Origin: a virus
Strand: one strand, 5' to 3'
IMG/VR virus record: IMGVR_UViG_3300044993_000409
Span: 1-37,946 of that record
DNA: 37,946 nucleotides
In this document: in pieces, positions 1 through 6,340 of the stretch
Layout of the letters: every line of letters starts with the position of its first letter
Numbering within the stretch: position 1 is the stretch's first letter
Notes under the pieces: model-generated
What the model saw: the letters and a program-made list of their open reading frames with translations, nothing else
Database searches by the model: none
Told to the model about the DNA's origin: nothing
Made by a program: the position numbers and the translations under genes

Positions 1-1
1 G

Positions 2-385
2 CCTCAGGCCGTCCAGACGCCGGAGCCGGCGGAGGAAGAACCGGCCCGCATGAAAAGCGCCCGCGCCGCCTGCGCGGCAATGGAGAGCGCCAAAACGCTC
101 GAAGAACTCGCGGCCGCCTACGAAAGCGGCGGACGCGCCCTCACCCGCAAGAAAGACGCGGCGGCGGAAATGGTCATCGCCACCAAGGAGAACCGCAAAC
201 GGGTGCTTGCCGAGGAGGAAATCGACGCTCTCTGCGTCGAACACGAAATCACCCAGTCCGAGTTCGCCGACCTGATGACCAAGGCGAAGGTTCCGGCCGA
301 CGAGCCGCTCACCGCCGATCAGGCCGTGGCCCTGTTGAAAGCAGTCCGGGATCACGTCAAGAACACCCGGCAAAGCGAGGATTGA
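2..385 (+). CDS. C-terminal part of an unidentified protein, possibly a single-strand annealing protein
   Basis: The reading frame is open from base 2 and enters from outside the window, so the first ATG at 50 is probably internal. The first codons encode a Pro/Glu-rich linker, followed by about 110 mostly helical, charged residues. The tail has the pattern of a helix, a short turn, and a segment 'LTADQAVALL', which resembles C-terminal helical domains of RecT/Erf-type annealing proteins. That comparison is weak and made by eye. The position at the head of a DNA-metabolism operon (ParB, helicase, nucleases) is consistent with a recombination protein. The true N-terminal domain is missing, so function is not established. 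Confidence 0.6.
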   Translation, partial: PQAVQTPEPAEEEPARMKSARAACAAMESAKTLEELAAAYESGGRALTRKKDAAAEMVIATKENRKRVLAEEEIDALCVEHEITQSEFADLMTKAKVPADEPLTADQAVALLKAVRDHVKNTRQSED

Positions 386-419
386 CCACAACACGGGGCG
401 TCCTTAGGATGAGGACGCC

Positions 420-485
420 ATGACAACCATCTGCCGGCCTCACCGTTCATTCTCGCGCGTCATGGCTGTCCGCCTTGGACGGTGA
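420..485 (+). CDS. 21-residue leader ORF coupled to the ParB-like gene
   Basis: A short ORF (ATG at 420, TGA at 483-485) has one of the better ribosome sites in this region: AGGATGAGG at 406-414 with five bases to the ATG. Its stop overlaps the candidate GTG start of the next gene (GTGA at 482-485). The same overlap type joins several later genes of the operon. The peptide begins MTTICRPHRS and has no recognisable domain. The simplest reading is a translational-coupling leader; the alternative is a fortuitous ORF with the downstream gene starting at ATG 512. Confidence 0.4.
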   Translation: MTTICRPHRSFSRVMAVRLGR

Positions 486-1279
486 GCCGGCTCCTTTTCC
501 ACTCCGCCACCATGCCGCAATCCATCACCTTCCACCCTCTGGCCGAGGCGTGGCCGCTCATCTCCGGCAAAGACTGGGACGAGTTCCTCGAAAGTATCGC
601 CCGCACCAAGGGTTGCGCCTCAAACCCAATCATCGTCCGCAAGCTCCCCGACGGCTCCTTGCAGGGACTGGACGGCCGCAACCGCCTCCGGGCCTGCATC
701 GAACTCGGATTCGAACCCACGTTCGTTACCGTCCAGGTCAAGGATGAGGACGTGGCCGCGTTCGTCGCCATGCAGAACATGCACCGGCGGCACCTCTCCC
801 AACTCCCGCGCGCCAACCTTGCCCGCAAACTCAAGGCCGCCGGGTACTCGATCCGCGAGATCGCCCAAGCCACCAAAACCAGCCCGGCCACCATCTCCCG
901 CGACCTGAAGGAGACGGAGAAGCCGCCGCCCGCCGACCCCGAAATGTGCGCCCGATGCGCCCGCGTCGGCCGCGTCAAAGACTGCCCGGCCTGCAAAGGG
1001 ATCAGGCTCCGGAAACTCCGGGAAGAGACGGAGCGGGACATCGGCGACGAACCACGACGCCGACGCCCACCCCTCAAAGCCGGGGAAGTCGATCTTGACT
1101 GGATCGCCGTTCACGTCGCCATCGGCACGCTCGCCCGCGCGGCCGACAAGTTCGCCGACTACCACAACATCAAGGGCGGCGCCCTCCACAACGAAGTCAT
1201 CGGCCAACTGGAAGGGTTTCGTGTCAAGCTGGGGCACTGGTACGAGACCGTCACCCAACGCAAGCCCCCCAAGAGGTAA
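482..1279 (+). CDS. ParB/Spo0J-like nuclease-fold protein with HTH and zinc knuckle
   Basis: A 265-residue protein. Residues about 17-85 match the ParB N-terminal fold: an 'HPLAEAWPL' lead-in and the diagnostic motif 'GLDGRNRLRAC' at about 62-72. A helix-turn-helix follows at about 122-142 ('YSIREIAQATKTSPATISR'). A four-cysteine cluster (C156, C159, C168, C171) resembles a zinc knuckle. ParB-like proteins bind DNA and some are CTPases or nucleases; phage copies serve partition, regulation or nicking. No ParA gene is visible, so partition is not supported. Start is uncertain: GTG 482 is coupled to the upstream leader ORF, and ATG 512 lacks a clear ribosome site. It lies seven bases before the co-chaperonin gene. 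Confidence 0.8.
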   Translation: MSRLLFHSATMPQSITFHPLAEAWPLISGKDWDEFLESIARTKGCASNPIIVRKLPDGSLQGLDGRNRLRACIELGFEPTFVTVQVKDEDVAAFVAMQNMHRRHLSQLPRANLARKLKAAGYSIREIAQATKTSPATISRDLKETEKPPPADPEMCARCARVGRVKDCPACKGIRLRKLREETERDIGDEPRRRRPPLKAGEVDLDWIAVHVAIGTLARAADKFADYHNIKGGALHNEVIGQLEGFRVKLGHWYETVTQRKPPKR

Positions 1280-1285
1280 CCCGAC

Positions 1286-1597
1286 ATGATCCGCTGCTGT
1301 CACAACTACGTCGCCATCCGGCCCACTCCGGAATCCGTCACCCGAGGCGGCATCGTCCTGCCGGACGCCCGGAACCCGGGCAAGAACGGCATCGGCGAAG
1401 TCATCGCCGTCGGGCCGGGCAAGCACGCCAGCAACCTGATGGGGTTCGCCCACGGGCAGGAACCCATCCTCCGGCCCTGCTGCTGCAAGCCCGGCGACAA
1501 AGTCGCCTACATCTACTACGGCGCCAACGAGATACGAATCGACGGGCAGGACCTGATCGTCCTGCTCGACGACCAGATCATGGGGATTCTGCAGTGA
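1286..1597 (+). CDS. Phage-encoded GroES-like co-chaperonin (chaperonin 10)
   Basis: A 103-residue protein of the normal GroES length (about 95-105). The Cpn10 pattern is present throughout: 'VAIRPTPE' at the start, the mobile-loop motif 'GGIVLPD' near residue 22, 'GEVIAVGPG' near 37, 'PGDKVAYIYYGANEIRIDG' in the second half, and a 'DQIMGIL' end. GroES caps GroEL. Phage homologues such as T4 gp31 adapt the host GroEL for capsid folding. No GroEL gene is visible, so it would work with the host chaperonin. An unusual feature is a run of cysteines ('RPCCCKPGD') ahead of the GDKV motif. AAGAGG at about 1271-1276 is a fitting ribosome site. Its TGA overlaps the helicase GTG start (1594). Confidence 0.88.
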   Translation: MIRCCHNYVAIRPTPESVTRGGIVLPDARNPGKNGIGEVIAVGPGKHASNLMGFAHGQEPILRPCCCKPGDKVAYIYYGANEIRIDGQDLIVLLDDQIMGILQ

Positions 1598-3135
1598 CCG
1601 CGTGGCCCCACCAGACCAAAGGCGTGGCGGACGTTCTGTCCGCCATCGCCGGTGGCGCCAGCCGGATCATCCTCACCTCCCCCACCGGCATGGGCAAAAC
1701 CCGCATGTGCGCCATGCTCGTCCGGGAATGGCTCGACGCCGGCGACACCGTCATCTGGTACACCAACCGCCGCCTCCTGCTGGAGCAAACATCCGACGTT
1801 CTCGGCGAACTCGGCCTGTACCACGGAATCCGGGCCGCCGGCTACTCCGGCGACCACCTGATGCGTTTCCAGATCGCCTCCGCGCCGACCGAAGTGAGCC
1901 GCGTCAGCCGTCGCCGCGTCTGCGACCTGTTCCCGGCAACCCGCGTCCTCGTCGATGAGGCCCACATCCAGACCGGGCCGGGCATCCGCAAACTGCTGGA
2001 ACGCCACTTTCTCAACGGAGCCGCCATCGTCGGCGTCACCGCCACCCCGCTCGACCTCGGCCACATGTACGACGTGATCGTCCAAGCCGGCAACGTCAGC
2101 GACGGGTTCGCCTGCAACGCCCTCACCCCGGCCATCTTCTACGGCCCCGACGAACCGGACCTTGGGCTTCTCAAACGCAAGCCCCCCGAGGGGACCGACC
2201 TGTCCGAAGCGCAAGCCCGCGAAGTGATGATGCGCCCCGGACTCTTCGGCCGCGTCCTCGACTGGTTCCGCCGCCTCAACCCCAACCGCGTCCCCTCCAT
2301 CCTCTTCGCCCCAGGCGTCGCCGAGTCCATCTGGTTCGTCGATCAGTTCACCGCCGCCGGCATCTCCGCCGCCCACATCGACGGCGAATGCATCTACTAC
2401 GGCGAGAAGAACGCCGACGGCTCCCCGGCCCTCGTCCCGTCCACCCAAGAGAACCGCGCCGCCGCCCTCGAAGGGTCCAGAACCGGCCGCATCACCATAC
2501 TCTGCAACCGGTTCGTACTCCGCGAAGGCATCGACTGCCCGTGGCTCGGACACGCCATTCTCGCCACCGTCTTCGGCTCCCTCTCCACCTACCTGCAATC
2601 CGTCGGCCGGCTCCTGCGATACCACCCGGCCTACAAGGAGAAAATCGTTCAGGACCACGGCGGCAACTGGTGGCGACACGGCAGCCCCAACACCGACCGG
2701 GAGTGGTCCCCCGCCCTCACGTCCGGCACAGCCTACGCCATGCGCGCCGACCGGCTCCGCAAGAACCTTCAGGACAACCCGAGACGGTGCCCACAATGCG
2801 GCATGATCGTCGCCCGCAAACAGTGCCGCTGCGGCTATGTCTTCCTCTCCTACAAAACCCCACGACCCGTCATCACCCGCGACGGGAAAATCAAACTCCT
2901 CACCGGCGACATCTTCCGCCCCCGCCGCGTTGACCCACGCCCCGACGGCGTTGAGCGTTGGGTCAAAATGTACCACCGCTCCAAGAAGGCCAAACGCACC
3001 TTCCGCGCCGCTATGGCCCTCTACTGCAAAGAAAACTACGGCGTATGGCCCGATGAAAACTGGCCCTTCATGCCCACCCGCGAAATCGACTTCTACCGCC
3101 GCGTCTGCGACGTGCCAACCTCATCACTCCGGTGA
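1594..3135 (+). CDS. Superfamily 2 DEAD/DEAH-box helicase with C-terminal zinc knuckle
   Basis: A 513-residue SF2 helicase. Visible motifs are Walker A SPTGMGKT (29-36), Walker B DEAH (121-124), motif III TATP (149-152) and motif VI QSVGRLLR (335-342). The motor core is therefore complete. A cysteine cluster at about 399-413 (CPQC and CRCG) suggests zinc binding. The C-terminal 90 residues are basic. Phage proteins of this type unwind DNA in replication or recombination and resemble UvsW/RadD-like helicases; the exact class is not determinable here. The GTG start overlaps the GroES stop (GTGA), indicating translational coupling. The next gene starts four bases after its stop. Confidence 0.9.
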   Translation: MTAWPHQTKGVADVLSAIAGGASRIILTSPTGMGKTRMCAMLVREWLDAGDTVIWYTNRRLLLEQTSDVLGELGLYHGIRAAGYSGDHLMRFQIASAPTEVSRVSRRRVCDLFPATRVLVDEAHIQTGPGIRKLLERHFLNGAAIVGVTATPLDLGHMYDVIVQAGNVSDGFACNALTPAIFYGPDEPDLGLLKRKPPEGTDLSEAQAREVMMRPGLFGRVLDWFRRLNPNRVPSILFAPGVAESIWFVDQFTAAGISAAHIDGECIYYGEKNADGSPALVPSTQENRAAALEGSRTGRITILCNRFVLREGIDCPWLGHAILATVFGSLSTYLQSVGRLLRYHPAYKEKIVQDHGGNWWRHGSPNTDREWSPALTSGTAYAMRADRLRKNLQDNPRRCPQCGMIVARKQCRCGYVFLSYKTPRPVITRDGKIKLLTGDIFRPRRVDPRPDGVERWVKMYHRSKKAKRTFRAAMALYCKENYGVWPDENWPFMPTREIDFYRRVCDVPTSSLR

Positions 3136-3139
3136 CTCC

Positions 3140-3340
3140 ATGAACAAACACGACCCCGTCGTCGAACGGTATCTCACGCTCCTGATGGGATTTGTGACGC
3201 AAGCTGTCATCCGGGCCGACGCGCCCAACGCTTGGCAGTGGCTCCGGCATCAGGTCGAACCGCAACTCCGCGATCACCTGCAAGCAATGGCCGACGAACT
3301 CCGGCCGGCCCGCATCCAACGGGATAACAAAGCATCGTGA
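3140..3340 (+). CDS. 66-residue hypothetical protein
   Basis: ATG 3140 lies four bases after the helicase stop, and the stop overlaps the GTG of the HNH gene (GTGA at 3337-3340), so it sits inside a tightly coupled operon. The product begins MNKHDPVVERYLTLLMGFV and appears mainly helical, with one moderately hydrophobic stretch at about 12-24 that is too polar for a confident membrane span. No family is recognised. An in-frame extension upstream to 2837 overlaps the helicase and is Pro/Ser/Thr-rich, typical of a shadow frame, and was excluded. Confidence 0.65.
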   Translation: MNKHDPVVERYLTLLMGFVTQAVIRADAPNAWQWLRHQVEPQLRDHLQAMADELRPARIQRDNKAS

Positions 3341-3756
3341 GAATCATCGACGAGGCCCTGCTCCGCGCCGTCCGCCGCCAGCCGTGCTGCTCGTGCGGCC
3401 GCCGGCCGTCCCACGCCGCCCACATCCTCGCCAAAGGCTTCGGCGGGGGCGGCAGACTGGACATACCAGAAAACGTCGTCCCGCTCTGCGCCCGCTGCCA
3501 CTCGGCCAGCCACACGAGCGGCCAACCATCCACCCGCGACCTGCTCGATTACGTCGCGAGGCTGAACGGAGTCACCGCCGATGAAATCGCCGAGTACCTC
3601 TGGCAGGTCCGACGGTCCCGAACGCGGCCGCAGCCGCCGTGGCGCCGCACAACTCATCCTCTTCATCAACCGGAAACCCTACTTCCTCCGCCGAATCCAG
3701 CCCTACGAAGGCGTCGCATGGCGGATGATGGCGGTCGGTGGGACGCGGATTTATGA
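3337..3756 (+). CDS. HNH-type endonuclease with four-cysteine zinc site
   Basis: The N-terminal 75 residues show a CxxC pair ('QPCCSCGRR'), the His pattern 'SHAAHI', the segment 'LDIPENVVPLC' and a second CxxC with histidines ('CARCHSASH'). This is the zinc-stabilised HNH layout, in which metal-dependent DNA cleavage uses the His residues. Phage HNH proteins often act near packaging or replication genes; here it is in the DNA-metabolism operon. The start is GTG 3337 overlapping the upstream stop. From about 3610 to 3756 the frame becomes Arg/Pro-rich and overlaps the SWIM gene by 176 bases, so the natural C-terminus is doubtful. A frameshift joining the two genes cannot be excluded. Confidence 0.75.
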   Translation: MRIIDEALLRAVRRQPCCSCGRRPSHAAHILAKGFGGGGRLDIPENVVPLCARCHSASHTSGQPSTRDLLDYVARLNGVTADEIAEYLWQVRRSRTRPQPPWRRTTHPLHQPETLLPPPNPALRRRRMADDGGRWDADL

Positions 3757-3883
3757 CGTTCACGACGGCCCCGAAGGCGTATCCTGCGATTGCTGGGACT
3801 ACCTGCGCCGGCGACAACACGACCCGGCCGGGTGCAAACATATCGCCGCCCTCCGGGCGGTCCAACTCCTGAGGTTCCCATGA
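3581..3883 (+). CDS. SWIM-type zinc-finger protein
   Basis: A 100-residue protein. After about 22 low-complexity residues it has 'LILFINRKPYFLRRI', then a beta segment, and near the end the SWIM signature CxCx(n)CxH, read as C-D-C-W-D-Y and later C-K-H-I-A-A-L. SWIM fingers bind DNA or proteins and occur in recombination factors and in many short phage proteins. Start: ATG 3581 lies inside the HNH gene and has no strong ribosome site. Coding character passes from the HNH frame to this frame at around 3610-3640. Its TGA overlaps the next ATG (ATGA, 3880-3883). Confidence 0.7.
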   Translation: MKSPSTSGRSDGPERGRSRRGAAQLILFINRKPYFLRRIQPYEGVAWRMMAVGGTRIYDVHDGPEGVSCDCWDYLRRRQHDPAGCKHIAALRAVQLLRFP

Positions 3884-4329
3884 TCCCCGAGAACATCCGC
3901 GTCGGCCAGTGGGTCGCCATCAGCGGCCACCGCGCCAAACGCCACCTGACCTGCGACGGCACCCCGATGAAGGTCAAGGCGATCAACCTCCCATTCATCG
4001 TCGTCGACGTGTCCGGCGACACCGCCACCCTCGACACGCGGGCTTGGTCCCTCACCCGCATCCACAACCGGTCCTACCTGACGCTTACCCTCGCCGCCGC
4101 CGGCAAAACCGCCCAATCCATCGGCCTCGTCGGCACGCCAATCGCCACCACGGAAGCAATACAACCCACCTCTCAACGGGACGCCAAGCCCGCCCCACAA
4201 CCGGACCCACTCCCCGGCGTCTGCCCCAAGTGCGGCAACGGCCTCATCCGGCGCTTCATCTCCGTCCCCAGCGAACGCGGACCGCAATTTGTCTGGATTC
4301 CGTCTTGCCCTTCCTGCGGACCGTGCTAG
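3880..4329 (+). CDS. Hypothetical protein with beta-rich N-terminus and C-terminal zinc ribbon
   Basis: A 149-residue protein. Residues 1-55 look like a small beta barrel ('RVGQWVAISG', 'MKVKAINLPFIVVDV'), similar in feel to SH3/KOW-like folds. A Pro/Thr-rich linker follows at about 95-115. The end carries CPKCG and CPSCGPC pairs separated by about 24 residues, a zinc-ribbon arrangement. The ATG overlaps the SWIM gene stop (ATGA). No enzymatic motif is visible. A nucleic-acid-binding accessory role is inferred only from the ribbon and the operon. Confidence 0.65.
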   Translation: MIPENIRVGQWVAISGHRAKRHLTCDGTPMKVKAINLPFIVVDVSGDTATLDTRAWSLTRIHNRSYLTLTLAAAGKTAQSIGLVGTPIATTEAIQPTSQRDAKPAPQPDPLPGVCPKCGNGLIRRFISVPSERGPQFVWIPSCPSCGPC

Positions 4330-4342
4330 GATAAGCAGCGCA

Positions 4343-4756
4343 ATGACTCCTTCCGCGCGAACCACGAACTACCTTCGGCGACAGGGGTTCCTCGTGGACT
4401 CCTGCGAACGCCGCATTCCGCGGGTGTTCGTGGCGCGCGACCTGTTCAACATCTTCGACATCATTGCACTCGGTCACCCCGGACAACCCGGCATCTTCGG
4501 CGTCCAGGCGACCAGCGGGTCGAACCACGCTTCCCGGCGGGCCAAAATCGTCCGCTCCGAAGCAGCTACCCGGTGGATCGCCAACGGCGGGCACATCATG
4601 CTCGTCAGTTGGACCAAGAAGAAGAACGGCGAACGGGTCCGATGGTCGCCGAGGGTCGAAAACATCGTGGCCTTGGACGCCACAAGCGAACCGCAAGGCG
4701 CCGGACGCGAACCGGCTGACGACCTCGACGGACGCCTACGAACAGACGGGCGATAG
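4343..4756 (+). CDS. Small protein resembling a PD-(D/E)XK-type nuclease fold
   Basis: A 137-residue protein with ATG at 4343 preceded by AGGATAAG. The core reads 'FVARDLFNIFDIIALG', then 'GIFGVQATSGSNHASRRAKI'. An Asp in the first beta strand, followed by a strand ending Val-Gln-Ala-Thr and a basic helix, resembles restriction-endonuclease-like folds in which the usual E-x-K is replaced by Q-x-T/S. Several phage proteins share this look. Whether it cleaves DNA is uncertain because the canonical Lys is absent. It ends the tightly packed operon: the stop at 4754-4756 runs directly into a GC palindrome. Confidence 0.65.
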   Translation: MTPSARTTNYLRRQGFLVDSCERRIPRVFVARDLFNIFDIIALGHPGQPGIFGVQATSGSNHASRRAKIVRSEAATRWIANGGHIMLVSWTKKKNGERVRWSPRVENIVALDATSEPQGAGREPADDLDGRLRTDGR

Positions 4757-4757
4757 G

Positions 4758-4791
4758 GGGGGCGCCCCCAATGGTGGGGATAGCATCCCCA
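4758..4791 (+). terminator. Tandem GC hairpins at the end of the left operon
   Basis: Directly after the stop codon is a perfect 12-base palindrome, GGGGGCGCCCCC (4758-4769). A perfect 7-bp stem with a 3-base loop follows: TGGGGAT-AGC-ATCCCCA (4775-4791). No T-run follows, so an intrinsic terminator is possible but not typical; a processing or attenuation hairpin is an alternative. Confidence 0.4.
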
Positions 4792-4837
4792 GCCGTCGGA
4801 GTATAGCGGTCTTCCACCCGCCGACCCGCTCCCAGCC

Positions 4838-4861
4838 ATGGGGGGGGGTATGGGGGGGGGT
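4838..4861 (+). repeat. Twin ATG9T repeat (two runs of nine G)
   Basis: The 12-base unit ATGGGGGGGGGT occurs twice in direct tandem (4838-4849 and 4850-4861). Two G9 tracts separated by TAT could form a G-quadruplex on the plus strand and are prone to slippage. The unit lies in the gap between two genes. The rest of 4792-4917 shows no ORF with a ribosome site before GGGGAAG at 4907-4913, which serves the next gene. Confidence 0.8.
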
Positions 4862-4917
4862 ATCCTTGTAAGAATCCCAAGGTGAGCCGAAGGCGAACCG
4901 ACGAACAGGGGAAGACT

Positions 4918-5373
4918 ATGCCCTCCCACAGGCGCACCGCGCGCACAGCGCAATCAAAGACTGCAAACGCGCAGCGCATGATCGCGCGCAAGCGCACGGC
5001 GCAATGTCCGGAATGCGCGCGCGTAGCACACTGTCTCTGGGTAGCCGGAATATGCAGGAGATGCTACGACCGGGCGCGGAATCGCGCGAAGAACATCGCG
5101 CAATCCCGGACGTGCATATCCTGCGGGCGCAGGCGTCAACAACTCACAGCCGATGGGTACTGCGCTGATTGTGACAGCCAGACAGAAGAGGCTCTTGAGG
5201 AGTTGATTCAGGCGCAGCTCAAGAGCGCGCCGCTCTGGTTCTGGAGGGATGTCTGGTTGCGCGGACTTTCCTACCCGATCCCTCCGGAGATACTGGAGAA
5301 GTTTCGCGCAGACCCTCCCGATCGGACGAAGGCGTATCTGGAGCGGATCGGCGCGCAGGCGGGAGAAGGTTGA
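4918..5373 (+). CDS. Double zinc-ribbon hypothetical protein
   Basis: A 151-residue protein. ATG 4918 is chosen over GTG 4882 because GGGGAAG lies four bases upstream. The first 40 residues are basic and Arg/Thr/Ala-rich. Two CxxC...CxxC modules follow: CPEC paired with CRRC, and CISC paired with CADC. The C-terminal 60 residues are acidic and helical with Trp and Pro ('LWFWRDVWLRG'). The layout resembles small nucleic-acid-binding or HNH-like phage proteins, but no catalytic His cluster is seen. The gene is extraordinarily rich in the tetranucleotide GCGC compared with neighbours, suggesting separate acquisition. Confidence 0.7.
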   Translation: MPSHRRTARTAQSKTANAQRMIARKRTAQCPECARVAHCLWVAGICRRCYDRARNRAKNIAQSRTCISCGRRRQQLTADGYCADCDSQTEEALEELIQAQLKSAPLWFWRDVWLRGLSYPIPPEILEKFRADPPDRTKAYLERIGAQAGEG

Positions 5374-5463
5374 CGGTCGGCGCGCGCGGCGGTAGGTTAG
5401 TAGCAGAGCGCGAACATCCACCTCCAAAGCAGCGCAAACTTGGCGCAGACAGGGGAACGAGCC

Positions 5464-5844
5464 ATGACGTTCACCAACTTGACCCCTCATCCCATCACCA
5501 TCCAGCGGCCCTATGGAGATCGGCTCACGCTTGCGCCGGCCATGCCGCCGGCGCGCGTGGAGCCTGCGCCGGACGTGAACGAGCAGTGGGTGGACGATAT
5601 TTGCGTCGTCCGGCGTGCGCCGTCGGGCGGACGCGTTGTCGGCCTGCCGGATGAGCAGCCCGACACTCTGTACGTCGTCTCGCTCGCGGTCCTCTCTGCG
5701 TTGCACGCGGCTGGCAGCACGCGGCAGGACGTGGTGGCGCCCGGGACGGGGCCGACTGATCACCCGATCCGGGAAGGTGGCCAGGTCGTCGCGGTGACGC
5801 GGCTGGTCGGGCTGCCGCCCGGCGTGATGAGCAACGGGTCGTAA
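5464..5844 (+). CDS. Conserved hypothetical protein
   Basis: A 126-residue protein with ATG 5464 and ribosome site AGGGGAA a few bases upstream. It is probably a beta-rich soluble domain: 'NLTPHPITI' at the N-terminus, 'VVGLPDEQPDTLYVVSLAV' in the middle, and 'VVAPGTGPTDHPIREGG' near the end. I recall similar short proteins from phages and bacteria, with the motifs Leu-Thr-Pro-His-Pro and Ala-Pro-Gly-Thr-Gly. Their function is not known to me. There is no signal peptide or membrane span. It stands alone between the double-ribbon gene (90-base gap) and the tRNA-like fold. Confidence 0.7.
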   Translation: MTFTNLTPHPITIQRPYGDRLTLAPAMPPARVEPAPDVNEQWVDDICVVRRAPSGGRVVGLPDEQPDTLYVVSLAVLSALHAAGSTRQDVVAPGTGPTDHPIREGGQVVAVTRLVGLPPGVMSNGS

Positions 5845-5969
5845 TGACCCGCCCCCAAGGCCGGAGTGGGGTGCGCTGAGGCATGCGGCGCGAAACCCGG
5901 TCAACGCGGCCCTGGTCCAAGAGTCGCCGGGGTGACGCGAGCTTTCGGGTGATGCTTAAACCCGATCAT

Positions 5970-6034
5970 GTGTGGGCGAAGCAGGTCGCGAGCGGCGCGG
6001 TGCCGCTTCCGGGGTTCGACTCCCCGGCCACACA
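5970..6034 (+). ncRNA. tRNA-like fold (degenerate tRNA or tRNA-derived remnant)
   Basis: The 3' half is a textbook T-arm: stem CGGGG/CCCCG (6010-6014, 6022-6026) around the loop TTCGACT. The next seven bases, GCCACAC, pair with GTGTGGG at 5970-5976 (six of seven) and are followed by a discriminator A; CCA is not encoded. A 5-bp stem AGCGG/CCGCT (5991-5995, 6003-6007) closes a 7-base loop. The D-arm is only three pairs, the variable loop two bases, U8 is missing and loop position 33 is G. A canonical functional tRNA is therefore unlikely. An att-site remnant of a host tRNA 3' end, or a tRNA-like RNA, is possible. The rest of 5845-6130 shows no supported gene. Confidence 0.35.
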
Positions 6035-6135
6035 ATCGCTCCCGCCGGGCGGGGCAGGCTGATCCCTCGTGTCTGACCGTTGGATTGGCTCCCGACCGCT
6101 TGTCCGGGTGTGCCGGGCGGCGGTGGTCAAAGGAC

Positions 6136-6154
6136 GCCCTCGGCGGGGGCTTTT
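6136..6154 (+). terminator. Short GC hairpin followed by TTTT
   Basis: GCCCT pairs with GGGGC (6136-6140 with 6146-6150, one G-T pair) around a 5-base loop and is followed by TTTT. The stem is short. It lies immediately before the ribosome site of the 39-residue membrane peptide, the same hairpin-then-gene layout as at the right end of the window. Confidence 0.3.
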
Positions 6155-6165
6155 GGAGACGCGAC

Positions 6166-6285
6166 GTGGCCTACTTCCTCATTACCCTGACCGTGTCCGC
6201 CATCGTCTTGGCCGCTCTCGTCGTCTACGAACTGCGGCGGGTCAAGGACGACGACCCGATCGACACCCTCTGGGGCAAGTTCTGA
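6166..6285 (+). CDS. 39-residue single-span membrane peptide
   Basis: GTG 6166 has GGAG at 6155-6158, seven bases upstream. The product is about 39 residues: one hydrophobic helix at about 2-22 ('AYFLITLTVSAIVLAALVV') followed by a charged tail with basic then acidic residues ('ELRRVKDDDP'). The layout is that of a single-pass inner-membrane peptide with the tail in the cytoplasm. Candidates include a superinfection, lysis-regulation or anti-host peptide, but nothing specific can be assigned. Confidence 0.55.
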   Translation: MAYFLITLTVSAIVLAALVVYELRRVKDDDPIDTLWGKF

Positions 6286-6340
6286 ACGCTGGCCGGACTC
6301 GGCGCGTCGTCGCCATGAGAAGAGCGATTCGTGACGAACC

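Noticed and set aside
460-1453. Long minus-strand ORFs opposite the ParB-like gene
   Set aside because: Arg/Ser/Gly-rich shadow translations without motifs; the plus strand carries a recognisable ParB motif and HTH.
1516-2976. 486-codon minus-strand ORF opposite the helicase
   Set aside because: Gly/Val/Asp-rich antisense reading, a side effect of strong third-base bias; the plus strand has all SF2 motifs.
5845-6130. Canonical tRNA gene
   Set aside because: The fold lacks U8, U33 and a normal D-arm and variable loop, so it is reported only as tRNA-like.
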